Positions 8,411 to 16,781 of a DNA stretch of 64,000 bases are shown in pieces. Below the pieces are notes generated by a model. It worked only from the letters and a program-made list of their open reading frames with translations. It ran no database searches and was not told where the DNA came from. Source of the DNA: CAYNJG01 sp964397295 (GTDB taxonomy: Bacteria > Planctomycetota > Planctomycetia > Pirellulales > Pirellulaceae); the NCBI GenBank assembly GCA_964397295.1, contig CAYNJG010000004.1:1-64000 (forward strand), in the 5' to 3' direction. Both the position numbers and the translations under genes were made by a program. Numbering within the stretch: the first letter of the stretch is position 1; every line of letters starts with the position of its first letter.

Positions 8411-9160
8411 CTACCTACGGCTAAGGAAATCCTGTCGCTCTCGTGGCGTGAGCTTTTCGATGGCGTAACGTAACATCGTTCGCGGCATCGCCGTGGCGTG
8501 TGTTTCCAAGAACGAAAGTAGGAACATTTTGTCGCGTTTGCCCGCCTCACGGAGCATCCAGCCGACCGCTTTGTGGATGAGGTCGTGTTCGTGGTCGAGG
8601 AACCATTCTGCCAATCGCAAGATCCAGTCGAACTCGTAGCGTCGGATGAATGGTAAGCACGCGATGATGCTTACTCGTTCCCGCCAGAGGTGATTGGATT
8701 CCGCCAGCTCATCGAGGATGTGTTGTTCGTTTTCGCGATCCAGCAACCATTCGCCGAGAATCTTGTGTGCCGACGTATCGACGAGATCCCAGTTGTTCAC
8801 GTAGTCGAGATTCCGTAAGTAGAAATCGACGATCTCTGCCGGTTCTGAATCAACCTTGGCCCGTTGGTATTGCTCGACCAGTATCAGCAATGCCGTCAGT
8901 CGAAACTCGTGAGTCGGGTCGTGTAGGAGTTCTTCAATTTGCGGTAGCGAGAGATCGCGAAACTCGTTCGCGATCTTGCGTTGACTGGGAACCGCGACGC
9001 CGATGAATTTATCACCTTCGGCGTATTCGCCTTTTCCAACTTTGAAGAACCGCGATGATGCGGCCGCTTTTTCTGGATCGGACAGAATCTTTAAAGCGTC
9101 TCTTACTTCTTGTGCTGTGGGCATATGCAGTTGAGCTCTGAACGAATCGCGGTAAAGCAT
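8411..9160 (-). CDS. AlkD-like DNA alkylation repair glycosylase
   Basis: This 249-residue all-helical protein matches the AlkD family of HEAT-repeat DNA glycosylases, which excise positively charged alkylated bases such as 3- and 7-alkylpurines. Family residues are visible: NNWDLVDTSA near 127 (aromatic clamp and catalytic Asp), LWRERVSII near 160 (DNA-binding Arg) and KAVGWMLREAG near 197 (second Trp). An in-frame ATG at 9124 (MPTAQEVRDALK) is a plausible alternative start and gives a more usual N-terminus. It stands alone, divergent from the DUF1592-type gene. It is the second alkylation-related repair protein in the window after the alkyltransferase-like fusion. Confidence 0.88.
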   Translation of the reverse strand: MLYRDSFRAQLHMPTAQEVRDALKILSDPEKAAASSRFFKVGKGEYAEGDKFIGVAVPSQRKIANEFRDLSLPQIEELLHDPTHEFRLTALLILVEQYQRAKVDSEPAEIVDFYLRNLDYVNNWDLVDTSAHKILGEWLLDRENEQHILDELAESNHLWRERVSIIACLPFIRRYEFDWILRLAEWFLDHEHDLIHKAVGWMLREAGKRDKMFLLSFLETHATAMPRTMLRYAIEKLTPRERQDFLSRR

Positions 9161-9271
9161 CTTAACTTTAGGAGCTCTGCTATTGCGGCGGGATTTTTTT
9201 CAGGCGATGATATTCCGTCGGTGCGAGCCGTTTGTGAACGTAATTGAAACGCGTTTTGGGGGCAAAACAGT

Positions 9272-11314
9272 ATGAAATATTTGTTGGCTCTATCGGCCTC
9301 CATGTTGTGCTGGACCCTGAGTGTGAGAGGCGTGGAACTCGAATTCGTAAGCGTCTTCGAAGATCATTGCATCAAGTGTCACGGTCTAGACGGAGAAGTC
9401 GAAGGCGACGTTGATCTGCGTTCGATTACAAGCAACGCTGACTTGCAGGCTCATCCAGAACTGGTGGAGGAACTCGTCGAAGTCCTTCGAGACCGACGGA
9501 TGCCTCCGGAAGACGAGCCACAGCCATCCGATGAATTGCGGCAGTCAGCGATCGACCAACTTCAGTCTATCCTTACTGAGGCGCTGAAGACTCAGCCGTT
9601 CCCGCCGACGCCACTTCGGCGTATGAATCGTTTTCAATACAACAACGCAGTGGTTGATTTGTTAGAACTCGATCGCGACTTGTTTCAAATGAACGAACGT
9701 TTGATGCGTCGCCGTGAAGACTATTTTCATCCCGAAACGGGGAAGATGCCTGATAAGGTTCGCGTCTCGAGCCGACCACTCGCGAAAGATATCGATAACC
9801 AGCGTCCCGAAGGCTTCCGAGGCGTTGCTGCTTTTCCGCAAGATCAGCGAGCCGAACATGGGTTTGACAACCGTGCCGACCATCTGACGCTTTCACCGTT
9901 GTTGATGGAGTCGTTACTCAAGTTGAGCCAAACGGTTGCTGAAAGCCCCGACTTGAATTCCAAAGAATGCGGTAGCTGGGATAGACTCTTTGCCGAACCG
10001 GAAGGCGAACTGGAAGACGACGAGTCGTTAGATCGGAAAGCTGTTGTTAGAGAAAGGCTTGAGCCGTTGCTGCGTCGCGCATTCCGGCGTCCGGTGAGTA
10101 AGGAATCGCTTGATCGGTTGGTCAGCTTTTCCGAGACGCAGTTGGAAGCGGGAAGATCGTTCGAGCAAACTATGCGGTCCGTCGTTGGCATCGTCTTGGG
10201 CATGCCCGAGTTTCTCTACATCTACGAAGACGCCGAAGGCGAAGGGATCAAAGGCCGCCAACGAATCAATGACTTCGAACTGGCGACACGCTTGTCGCAG
10301 CTGTTTTGGAGCAGCATTCCGGACGACGCGTTGCTTGATTTGGCGGCAGCGGGAGAACTTTCCAAGCCAGAGGTGTTGTCGCAGCAAATTGATCGCATGA
10401 TGAACGATGTGCGAAGTGCTCGGTTTTGCGAGAACTTTGCCGCTCAGTGGTTGCAACTCGATCGGTTGGTAACTTCGATACCTGACCCCGAAAAGTTTGG
10501 CTACTTCTACTACGACGGCTACCGCAGCAGTATGCATATGATGTCCGAGCCGTTGCTGTTGTTCGAAACGATTTTCGTCGAAGACCGGTCGATTATGGAG
10601 TTGGTCGATTCGGACTTCACTTGGGAAAGCGAAATGCTCAAAGCGAATTACGCTGGCAACTCGGAGGCAAACTCAGAGGTTCAAGTGCAGACGTTTCGTC
10701 GTGTGTCATTGGACGATCCGCGTCGCGGCGGCATGATTACGAACGCTGCGATCATGACGATGACTTCGACGCCTGTGCGAACCCAGCCGATTACTCGCGG
10801 AGCGTGGGTGAATGCCGTAGTCTTCAATGATCCGCCCGAACCTCCACCAGCGGACGTTCCGCCGCTGCCCGAAAATGATCACGAGGCTCTAGCAAAGATG
10901 ACGATCCGTGAGCGATTGGCTGCGCACCGCGAACGCGCTGATTGCGCCGGTTGCCACGACAAGATTGATCCACTTGGTTTTGCGCTCGAGAACTTTGGTC
11001 CTACCGGCGTGTGGCGTGACAAATATGAAAACGGTCGTGGCGTGGATGTAAGTGGTGAGCTGTTTAATCAACACGAATTTAAAACGATCGAAGAATTCAA
11101 GCGTTTGATCGTGGAAGAGAAGCCGCGGTTTATCCGAGCCTTCCTATCGCATCTGTTATCCTATGGGTTGGGCCGCGAATTGGGCCCTGCGGATTCTTTG
11201 GCTCTTGATGAGATGACCAAAGCAGCCGCAAGCGAAGGCGATACATTGCGAGCGGTTTTGAAACGGGTAGCAACGAGCGAGCCGTTTTTGCATAAGAATA
11301 CAACGGGCGACTAA
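9272..11314 (+). CDS. planctomycete cytochrome-type protein (DUF1587/1592/1588/1585 architecture)
   Basis: This 680-residue exported protein has a signal peptide (KYLLALSASMLCWTLSVRG) followed by a haem-binding CIKCH motif at about residue 35. The following blocks have the usual planctomycetal order: DUF1587 (RRMNRFQYNNAVVDLL near 113), a DUF1595-like segment (LEPLLRRAFRRPVSKE near 260), DUF1592 (NDFELATRLSQLFWSS near 335), DUF1588 (GGMITNAAIMTMTSTPVRT near 488) with a second CAGCH motif near 569, and a DUF1585 tail (LSYGLGRELGPADS). The family is presumed to work in envelope redox chemistry, often beside DUF1552 proteins as here; the reaction is unknown. The DUF1552 gene starts 29 bases later in the same orientation. 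Confidence 0.92.
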   Translation: MKYLLALSASMLCWTLSVRGVELEFVSVFEDHCIKCHGLDGEVEGDVDLRSITSNADLQAHPELVEELVEVLRDRRMPPEDEPQPSDELRQSAIDQLQSILTEALKTQPFPPTPLRRMNRFQYNNAVVDLLELDRDLFQMNERLMRRREDYFHPETGKMPDKVRVSSRPLAKDIDNQRPEGFRGVAAFPQDQRAEHGFDNRADHLTLSPLLMESLLKLSQTVAESPDLNSKECGSWDRLFAEPEGELEDDESLDRKAVVRERLEPLLRRAFRRPVSKESLDRLVSFSETQLEAGRSFEQTMRSVVGIVLGMPEFLYIYEDAEGEGIKGRQRINDFELATRLSQLFWSSIPDDALLDLAAAGELSKPEVLSQQIDRMMNDVRSARFCENFAAQWLQLDRLVTSIPDPEKFGYFYYDGYRSSMHMMSEPLLLFETIFVEDRSIMELVDSDFTWESEMLKANYAGNSEANSEVQVQTFRRVSLDDPRRGGMITNAAIMTMTSTPVRTQPITRGAWVNAVVFNDPPEPPPADVPPLPENDHEALAKMTIRERLAAHRERADCAGCHDKIDPLGFALENFGPTGVWRDKYENGRGVDVSGELFNQHEFKTIEEFKRLIVEEKPRFIRAFLSHLLSYGLGRELGPADSLALDEMTKAAASEGDTLRAVLKRVATSEPFLHKNTTGD

Positions 11315-11343
11315 TCTAGATTCCCTACTACAAAGGTTCAGCC

Positions 11344-12714
11344 ATGGCGAAAAATCCAATCCGCGAATCTTCACGACGTCGATTCTTGGCTTGCGCTGGG
11401 GGCGCGGTTTTGAGTCTTCCGTGGCTCGAGAGTGTTTCGCTTTCCGCGGAATCGGGCGCTGCCACTCAGCCGGTTCAACGTTTGGCGTTCTTTTATCTGC
11501 CCAACGGCATCACACGTCGTGGGTTCTTTCCTGGTGAGCATGATCGCGAGTTGCCGAAGTTCGCCGGGCAAAACAACGTGTGGCGATTCGATGGCAAAGT
11601 TGTACCGCCTGGTGTTCATCCACTTACCCTGACGCAGACGCTCGCGTCACTGGAATCTATTCGTGAGAAAGTCACGCTGATCACCGGTATGGACCGAACG
11701 TTTCAGCAAGGCACTGATTCTCACGCGCAGGCTGCATCTTGTTTCTTGACCAGCGTCGCACCGTACGAGGTCAAAGGGTCGGCTTACCCGCTCGCTCGAA
11801 CTCTCGACCACATTGCTGCCGAGACGATCGGTCAGGAAACTCCGTACTCGACTCTCGAGCTGAGTTGCAACGATCACAAGGACAACATCGAGTCGATCTA
11901 CTTCGACAACATGTCGTGGTATGGAACGGGGCATGTTGCTCCGTCGATGCGAAATCCTCGTAAGGTGTACGATCGTTTGTTTGGAACGCAGGCTAATACG
12001 CCGTTCCGAAACATCACCGACTTGGCTTTGGGCAACGCGCGACGTTTGCAGAAACAACTTAGCAAAAGCGATCGACACAAATTCGAAGAGTATTTCGACG
12101 CCGTGCGAACGATCGAGACTCGCATGGACCGTATTGAAGGGATGAAGTCCAAGCTGGCGTCTGCCAACATCGAACGCCCGGAAGAAATTCTTCCTCGTAA
12201 CGAGTACATCCACTTGATGGGGAATCTGCTCGTGACAGCGTTGCAAGTTGGACTCACGAACGTTGGTACGCTGATGGTCGGTCCCGAGCGATGGACGACG
12301 CCGACGAACTGGGAAGGCATTTTGGACAAGCCAAAGAGCCATCATGGGATGACGCATAGTCCTCACGAGAACGTGGAAGACCTTTTGAAGCTCGATCACT
12401 TCCACGTGTCAGTATTCACCAATTTGGTCGAACGAATGGCGAAGATCGAAGAAGCAAATGGCACGACGTTGCTCGACAACACGATCTTCACACTGGGTGC
12501 GGGAATGGGCGATGGCACGACGCATCAGTACAACGATCTGCCTTTAGTCGTTGCGGGCGGAGGCGGTGGAAAGCTCAAGCATGGAAATCACATCCACTGC
12601 GAGCCTGGAACGCCGTTGGCGAATCTTTGGCTAACTCAGTTGCATTGCCTCGGAGACCAACGAGACCGCTATGCCGACAGTGACAACACTGTTTCTTCAT
12701 TGCTCGCTGGGTAG
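11344..12714 (+). CDS. DUF1552 domain protein with Tat-like leader
   Basis: This 456-residue protein starts with RESSRRRFLACAGGAVLSLPWLE cut short to its key SRRRFL twin-arginine motif and hydrophobic stretch, indicating export. DUF1552 landmarks are LAFFYLPNGITRRGFFPG near residue 50, ITGMDRTFQQGTDSHAQA near 120, and HHGMTHSPHENVEDLL near 340. The late TIFTLGAGMGDGTTH resembles the metal-site region of DUF1501-type proteins. Its partner is the preceding DUF1592-type cytochrome protein; this two-gene unit recurs across Planctomycetes. The function of the family is not established. Confidence 0.92.
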   Translation: MAKNPIRESSRRRFLACAGGAVLSLPWLESVSLSAESGAATQPVQRLAFFYLPNGITRRGFFPGEHDRELPKFAGQNNVWRFDGKVVPPGVHPLTLTQTLASLESIREKVTLITGMDRTFQQGTDSHAQAASCFLTSVAPYEVKGSAYPLARTLDHIAAETIGQETPYSTLELSCNDHKDNIESIYFDNMSWYGTGHVAPSMRNPRKVYDRLFGTQANTPFRNITDLALGNARRLQKQLSKSDRHKFEEYFDAVRTIETRMDRIEGMKSKLASANIERPEEILPRNEYIHLMGNLLVTALQVGLTNVGTLMVGPERWTTPTNWEGILDKPKSHHGMTHSPHENVEDLLKLDHFHVSVFTNLVERMAKIEEANGTTLLDNTIFTLGAGMGDGTTHQYNDLPLVVAGGGGGKLKHGNHIHCEPGTPLANLWLTQLHCLGDQRDRYADSDNTVSSLLAG

Positions 12715-12764
12715 TCTCTCAATTGAGTTGGAGCTCACTTCTGTTCAAGAGGACAGTTTCTTGT

Positions 12765-12870
12765 GAGTGATGGCTGTGGCGTGAAACGAAGTAAACCGGC
12801 TGCATCGACGAAGCCGTTGTTGTTGCCGTCAGCGAGTAAGTTGAAGCCCAGAGCTTTTCCGCCGCGCCTT
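12765..12870 (-). pseudogene. relic of a dockerin/EF-hand-like repeat
   Basis: The stretch 12715-12993 has no intact gene. On its minus strand one frame reads GKALGFNLLADGNNNGFVDAA and then GLLRFTPQP. This is close to the LLADGNGDGxVDAADYxxWR repeat at the end of many planctomycetal secreted and PEP-CTERM proteins. No start, body or PEP-CTERM tail could be joined to it, so it looks like the remnant of a deleted secreted-protein gene. The plus-strand 61-residue frame over the same bases is its shadow. Confidence 0.45.
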
Positions 12871-12993
12871 ACCCACCTTTGCTCGCAACTGCCTACAAAT
12901 CAGGTGCATAAATCGGAACATAAGCGAAGGTCCGAGGGACATTTATGAGGTAGGTTTTAATAGGCTGAAACCGACGGGCGAGCGAGACCAACG

Positions 12994-13755
12994 ATGGCAT
13001 ACGAAGAAGCGTATACAGACTGTTGTGCATGGCAAGACTTCATTTTGTATTCGGTGTACGGACTAGGGGGCATTGGCCTTCTGTTGTTTATTGCTTTTGG
13101 CGGTGTTGCGAGTCCAACGCGATATCCTGAGAACCTCATCATTGTCGATGGCGAGATAACCCACTTCGAACCATTCTTTGACGGTGTTCTAGAGTCTGGT
13201 GTTGTGAAAAAGGCAGATGGACCACTTAGCAAAGAGGGAGTCGTCGTCAGCGTCACTTACACGACACCGGATGGTGAACAACGCAGTCTGAAAGAAACGT
13301 GGATGTTGCCGTGCGTCGACCATTTCAAGCTCGGTGATACGGTGCCAGTGATTTGGTTCGAGAAAAAGTGGGCTCGATCTGTTGTTCTTTCGCAGAATCG
13401 ATTGAACGAATCACTAGAACTCGGTCGCAATCGGAAGACGTTACCCGAGGATTCTACTTTGAAGGATGAAGCGGAGAGCCGTGCCACCGCGATGCTAGAA
13501 CAGTATGACAAGATGTTCCGCCTGCTCGAACTCTACGAAATAGACTTCGAAGATGAATCAACGACTTGGGAATTTGCCGAACACTATGACGCTTGGAGAG
13601 CAAAGCAGGCGGAAGCGTTGAAGCGTCGTTTGCGTTTGCTTGAGGAAGGGCGGGACGGTTCGTTGGAAGTAGTGGATTCTCCGCGTCGAAGAAAACGAGA
13701 CGCGACTCAGACCATTACGGTTTCTGCGGAAGCTGATCCAGAAAGCTACGAATAG
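12994..13755 (+). CDS. membrane-anchored hypothetical protein (DUF3592-like)
   Basis: This 253-residue protein has one hydrophobic segment near residues 19-40 (LYSVYGLGGIGLLLFIAFGG). A beta-rich domain follows (IIVDGEITHFEPF..., VVVSVTYTTPDGEQ, LGDTVPVIWFEKKWARSVV) that resembles DUF3592 proteins, where a membrane segment precedes a small OB-like region. The C-terminal third is charged and helical and ends in a basic then acidic tail. No catalytic motif is seen. It stands alone; the convergent gene 13757 begins immediately after. The DUF3592 resemblance is by eye and moderate. Confidence 0.7.
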   Translation: MAYEEAYTDCCAWQDFILYSVYGLGGIGLLLFIAFGGVASPTRYPENLIIVDGEITHFEPFFDGVLESGVVKKADGPLSKEGVVVSVTYTTPDGEQRSLKETWMLPCVDHFKLGDTVPVIWFEKKWARSVVLSQNRLNESLELGRNRKTLPEDSTLKDEAESRATAMLEQYDKMFRLLELYEIDFEDESTTWEFAEHYDAWRAKQAEALKRRLRLLEEGRDGSLEVVDSPRRRKRDATQTITVSAEADPESYE

Positions 13756-13756
13756 G

Positions 13757-14872
13757 TCAGTAGCGTACCGCAACCGGCAAGCCTGTACGTCCGGACTCGA
13801 TGGCAGCGTGCACCGTCGCGCAGATGTCACGTGAGACCTGCACGTTTAGTGAGGTGTCGGAACCTGTTTCGATTGCATTCGCAAAATCATTGGCCAACAG
13901 CCAGTCGTTCTCGTTGGCGATGCGGCGATTGGGGAATTCAGCGTCAGGCTGGTCCCGGTAGTAGAGGCCGACTTCGGGGCGGGCTTCACTGATGACCATC
14001 GAGCCCTCAGTTCCCTGTAAGTGCAACTTGATTTCGCCAATGTCCGGGTGGCTTGCGTTGCCAATACGACCGAGGCAAAGCGACGCCACAATTCCGTCTT
14101 CCAATTGCAACGTCACGGTCGAAAGATCATCGACTTCGTTGTCTTCATAAAGCTGATGGAAGTGTGCCTTTGTACGCGCGAACGTAGCCAGCGCTTTCTT
14201 TCCGGTCAACAGATGAAGATAGCCAAGCGGATAGATCCCCTCGATTTCGAGCTCGCCCATCGGTCGCTTACCCACGCCACCATCGGCGCCAGTTACGTGT
14301 GCGGCTTTGAGGAATTCGAGCCATTCGAGTTTCGGACCGCCGTCACCGTGCGAGCCAATCGGCGGCCCGGCATCCTTGGCAAAGTAGAAGTCGATGTGTA
14401 TCGCTGTTAGTTTTCCGAGTTTTCCATCACGGACGGTTGTCGCTGCGTGTTGGATGGCGGGAAGGAAGTTACGATTCCACATCATGAATCGCACGTCGTT
14501 TTTCTTGATCGCCTCGACGAGTCGATCGCACTCGGAAAGATCCGTCGACATCGGCTTATCTTGAACGACGTGTAGCCCCAGATTCGCAGCTCGGACGCTT
14601 AGGTCGCAGTGGCGTTCGGCTTCTGGGCTAATTACTGCCACCTCGGCGGAATGTTCTTGCAGAGACGCTTCGATTCCGGGCGAGTAGGGCACGTTGTACT
14701 GATCGGCGTACTTTTGGTTTCGCTCGTGGACCCAATCTGGTTGATCTTCGTCGTCCGTCACGACAACTGGCTGGAACTGTTGATGCGAGAACATGCCGTT
14801 GGGTACGTAGTCATGTTTGACCACGCTCACGACGGCCGTGCGGAAAACTCTCTTGTCGCTACTGGAGTTCAT
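13757..14872 (-). CDS. Gfo/Idh/MocA-family oxidoreductase
   Basis: This protein of about 371 residues has the dehydrogenase lysine motif (LHVVQDKPMSTDLSECD near 110), a conserved NRNFLPA segment, and a C-terminal substrate domain including HLQGTEGSMVISEARPEVG near 300. The first glycine-rich loop is poorly conserved (TAVVSVVKHDYVPNGMFSH). The start at 14872 is favoured over 14884 and 14947 because GGAG lies six bases before that ATG. It overlaps the 3' end of the preceding Gfo/Idh gene by 14 bases, so the two are translationally linked. With the SGNH hydrolase upstream they form a three-gene leftward operon, probably for degradation of a sugar derivative. Confidence 0.86.
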   Translation of the reverse strand: MNSSSDKRVFRTAVVSVVKHDYVPNGMFSHQQFQPVVVTDDEDQPDWVHERNQKYADQYNVPYSPGIEASLQEHSAEVAVISPEAERHCDLSVRAANLGLHVVQDKPMSTDLSECDRLVEAIKKNDVRFMMWNRNFLPAIQHAATTVRDGKLGKLTAIHIDFYFAKDAGPPIGSHGDGGPKLEWLEFLKAAHVTGADGGVGKRPMGELEIEGIYPLGYLHLLTGKKALATFARTKAHFHQLYEDNEVDDLSTVTLQLEDGIVASLCLGRIGNASHPDIGEIKLHLQGTEGSMVISEARPEVGLYYRDQPDAEFPNRRIANENDWLLANDFANAIETGSDTSLNVQVSRDICATVHAAIESGRTGLPVAVRY

Positions 14873-15758
14873 ACTGATCTCCATCGAATTTTGCGGCTTG
14901 TCCCGAGCCCGCTGATTTAATTGCCGATTGCGACACACGAATTGCACGTTTCATTTCGTCGATCGTTGTGTCATCCGAGCCGGACTTGATTGTGTCGACG
15001 AACGACTCGATTTGAAGTCTCAGTGAATCGGAGTCCTGGGCGACATTTAAACCCAGTGTCTCTGACTTCATCAGTAAGTTCGTGTTGTGGTGGTCGTCCG
15101 CATAGGCCGCGCCCTTCGATCCAATTAACGATGCGGTGTAAAACGGTTTGCCCGCGTGGATGGAGCAGTCGACAATCGCCATCCCCGACTGAAACCCAAG
15201 ATGGATTACGATGCCTTGCTGACCAGTAATGGCTTGAGCGGAGACAACTTCGAGCGGACTATCAAACAAACTGCACGCCAGATCGATTTCGCCGACGGTT
15301 GCTGCCCAAAGCACGGTTTGCGGTGGCTCGACTTGATCTTTCTCCAGCCAACGATGAATGCGAACGAGACCGGGCTCGCCAAGTTGTTTCTTGTCGAGGC
15401 CTTCACGGATGGCGGTGGCGTAGGGTGTGAATCGTCGAATCTGCGCGGCGCAGCACGTGGCTCCGGCTAATTTCCAAATCTCGGAAATCTTGTCTAGATG
15501 CGTAATGTCCGTGTAGTTGGCTTCGACAAGAATATGCTTGCCCGAGTTTGCCAGCGTTTCTATTTGCTCGCGACTGATTGAGTTGGGTGCCAACATCACA
15601 CATGCATCGAAGTTGTCGCGTTGCGCAAGCAGTTGATCGATGCCGTTTGTGCTGGTGAGGTCCGAGGTTGCGCACGCGATTTCAAACCGACCGGATCGCG
15701 CGGCGGCCTGTTCGTACAGTGGTACGTTTTCCTGTTGTGCGATAATTGCCAAACGCAT
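14859..15758 (-). CDS. Gfo/Idh/MocA-like oxidoreductase (divergent)
   Basis: The product of about 299 residues begins MRLAIIAQQENVPLYEQAA and has the alternating structure of the Gfo/Idh/MocA group, with SGKHILVEANYTD near residue 85 in the place of the usual EKP motif. The lysine there is replaced (V-E-A-N), so catalytic activity by the standard mechanism is doubtful. The C-terminal domain has FYTASLIGSKGAAYADDHH. A GTG at 15776 overlaps the stop of the SGNH gene and would add six residues; ATG 15758 was preferred for the family-like N-terminus. It may be a partner or non-catalytic subunit of the next enzyme. Confidence 0.75.
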   Translation of the reverse strand: MRLAIIAQQENVPLYEQAAARSGRFEIACATSDLTSTNGIDQLLAQRDNFDACVMLAPNSISREQIETLANSGKHILVEANYTDITHLDKISEIWKLAGATCCAAQIRRFTPYATAIREGLDKKQLGEPGLVRIHRWLEKDQVEPPQTVLWAATVGEIDLACSLFDSPLEVVSAQAITGQQGIVIHLGFQSGMAIVDCSIHAGKPFYTASLIGSKGAAYADDHHNTNLLMKSETLGLNVAQDSDSLRLQIESFVDTIKSGSDDTTIDEMKRAIRVSQSAIKSAGSGQAAKFDGDQYELQ

Positions 15759-15772
15759 TGCTTGCTCTCGGA

Positions 15773-16693
15773 TCACTTCGTAACGGGCAAGAGTGCATCG
15801 GCTTTTTGCTGAGCTTCCTCAAGCGGCAAGCCGGCTTTGATTCCCGGACGTTTGTGTCCGACGTGGCTTAGCCATGCGTCTCGCAAAATGTTCTGGCGTT
15901 CAACGAATCTTTTGACGTCTTCTGGTGATGTCTCATTTGTCGGCAGATTGAGTTGATCCACTATCACGTTCGCAACCGTTTCGTGTGCTTTGTCGTTGAA
16001 GTGTACGCCGTCTTTGGCAAGGATGTATTCTGGGTCTTCGCTTCGAGAGGCTTCGAGCGATTCCGTCAATGCGCCGTGCAGGTCAACGATTCCGTCCACC
16101 GATTCTTTCAGTGAGAATATCCAATTCGCGTACGCCGCCATGACTTCGTTGTAGCCCTCGTATGGAGCGAACCAAGCGTATTTTTCCTCGCCCTTCTTTA
16201 GCAGCTTTCCTTTGTTCATCCTGACCGCCTCGACATCGAAAGGCGGCGGAGTCATCAGTACTATCCGCGCACCTGCTGCTTTTGTTTTCTTGATGAGCTC
16301 TTCCATCGCTGACTTATATTCAGCGAAATTCTCATCGATCAGCGGATAGTAGATCGCGTCGTTCATCCCGTAGCACGCGATCACGACGTTTGGTTTCGCT
16401 TTCTTGAGTACTCGATCGAGTCGCTCCATCACGCAAGGCCGCGGGAAGGGATGATCCGGTTCGGAGAGGCCTGAAGCCGTTTCGCTGCTTAGCCCCAAGT
16501 TAAGAAGCTCGACATCGTCCAACTCATCTGCGTTTTGCAGAACCGCTTCGATGTGGGCGATGAATTTACCCGCGTACGTGTTCGAGTCGCCGAGAAAGAC
16601 TACGCGATCACCGCTCCGGATAATTGGCTCCGGTTCTGCGGCTTGGAGCGTCGTGGCCGCGACAATCAGGAACAACACGGGGAGCAGTTTCAT
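15773..16693 (-). CDS. secreted SGNH/GDSL-family hydrolase
   Basis: This protein of 306 residues has a signal peptide (KLLPVLFLIVAATTLQAAE). The SGNH blocks are visible: block I VVFLGDSNTYAG near residue 30 (nucleophile Ser), a Gly in block II (LNLGLSSETASG), block III YGMNDAIY near 110, and block V DGVHFNDKAH near 250 supplying Asp and His. These enzymes remove acetyl or other ester groups, commonly from polysaccharides in Planctomycetes. ATG 16693 was chosen over 16708 because it starts the signal peptide directly. It leads the operon with the two Gfo/Idh genes, overlapping the next by a few bases if that gene uses its GTG. Confidence 0.87.
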   Translation of the reverse strand: MKLLPVLFLIVAATTLQAAEPEPIIRSGDRVVFLGDSNTYAGKFIAHIEAVLQNADELDDVELLNLGLSSETASGLSEPDHPFPRPCVMERLDRVLKKAKPNVVIACYGMNDAIYYPLIDENFAEYKSAMEELIKKTKAAGARIVLMTPPPFDVEAVRMNKGKLLKKGEEKYAWFAPYEGYNEVMAAYANWIFSLKESVDGIVDLHGALTESLEASRSEDPEYILAKDGVHFNDKAHETVANVIVDQLNLPTNETSPEDVKRFVERQNILRDAWLSHVGHKRPGIKAGLPLEEAQQKADALLPVTK

Positions 16694-16781
16694 ATCGCTT
16701 TCCTTCATCGCGTTTACATTTCACTGTCGTGAGCAAGTAAGATAGTAACGGAAATAAACACCTTGGCTACCGGATCTTGCG

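Noticed and set aside
11647..12405. 252-residue minus-strand frame
   Set aside because: Antisense of the well-supported DUF1552 gene; composition typical of shadows.
12763..12948. 61-residue plus-strand frame
   Set aside because: The opposite strand shows a dockerin-like relic; this frame is its shadow.
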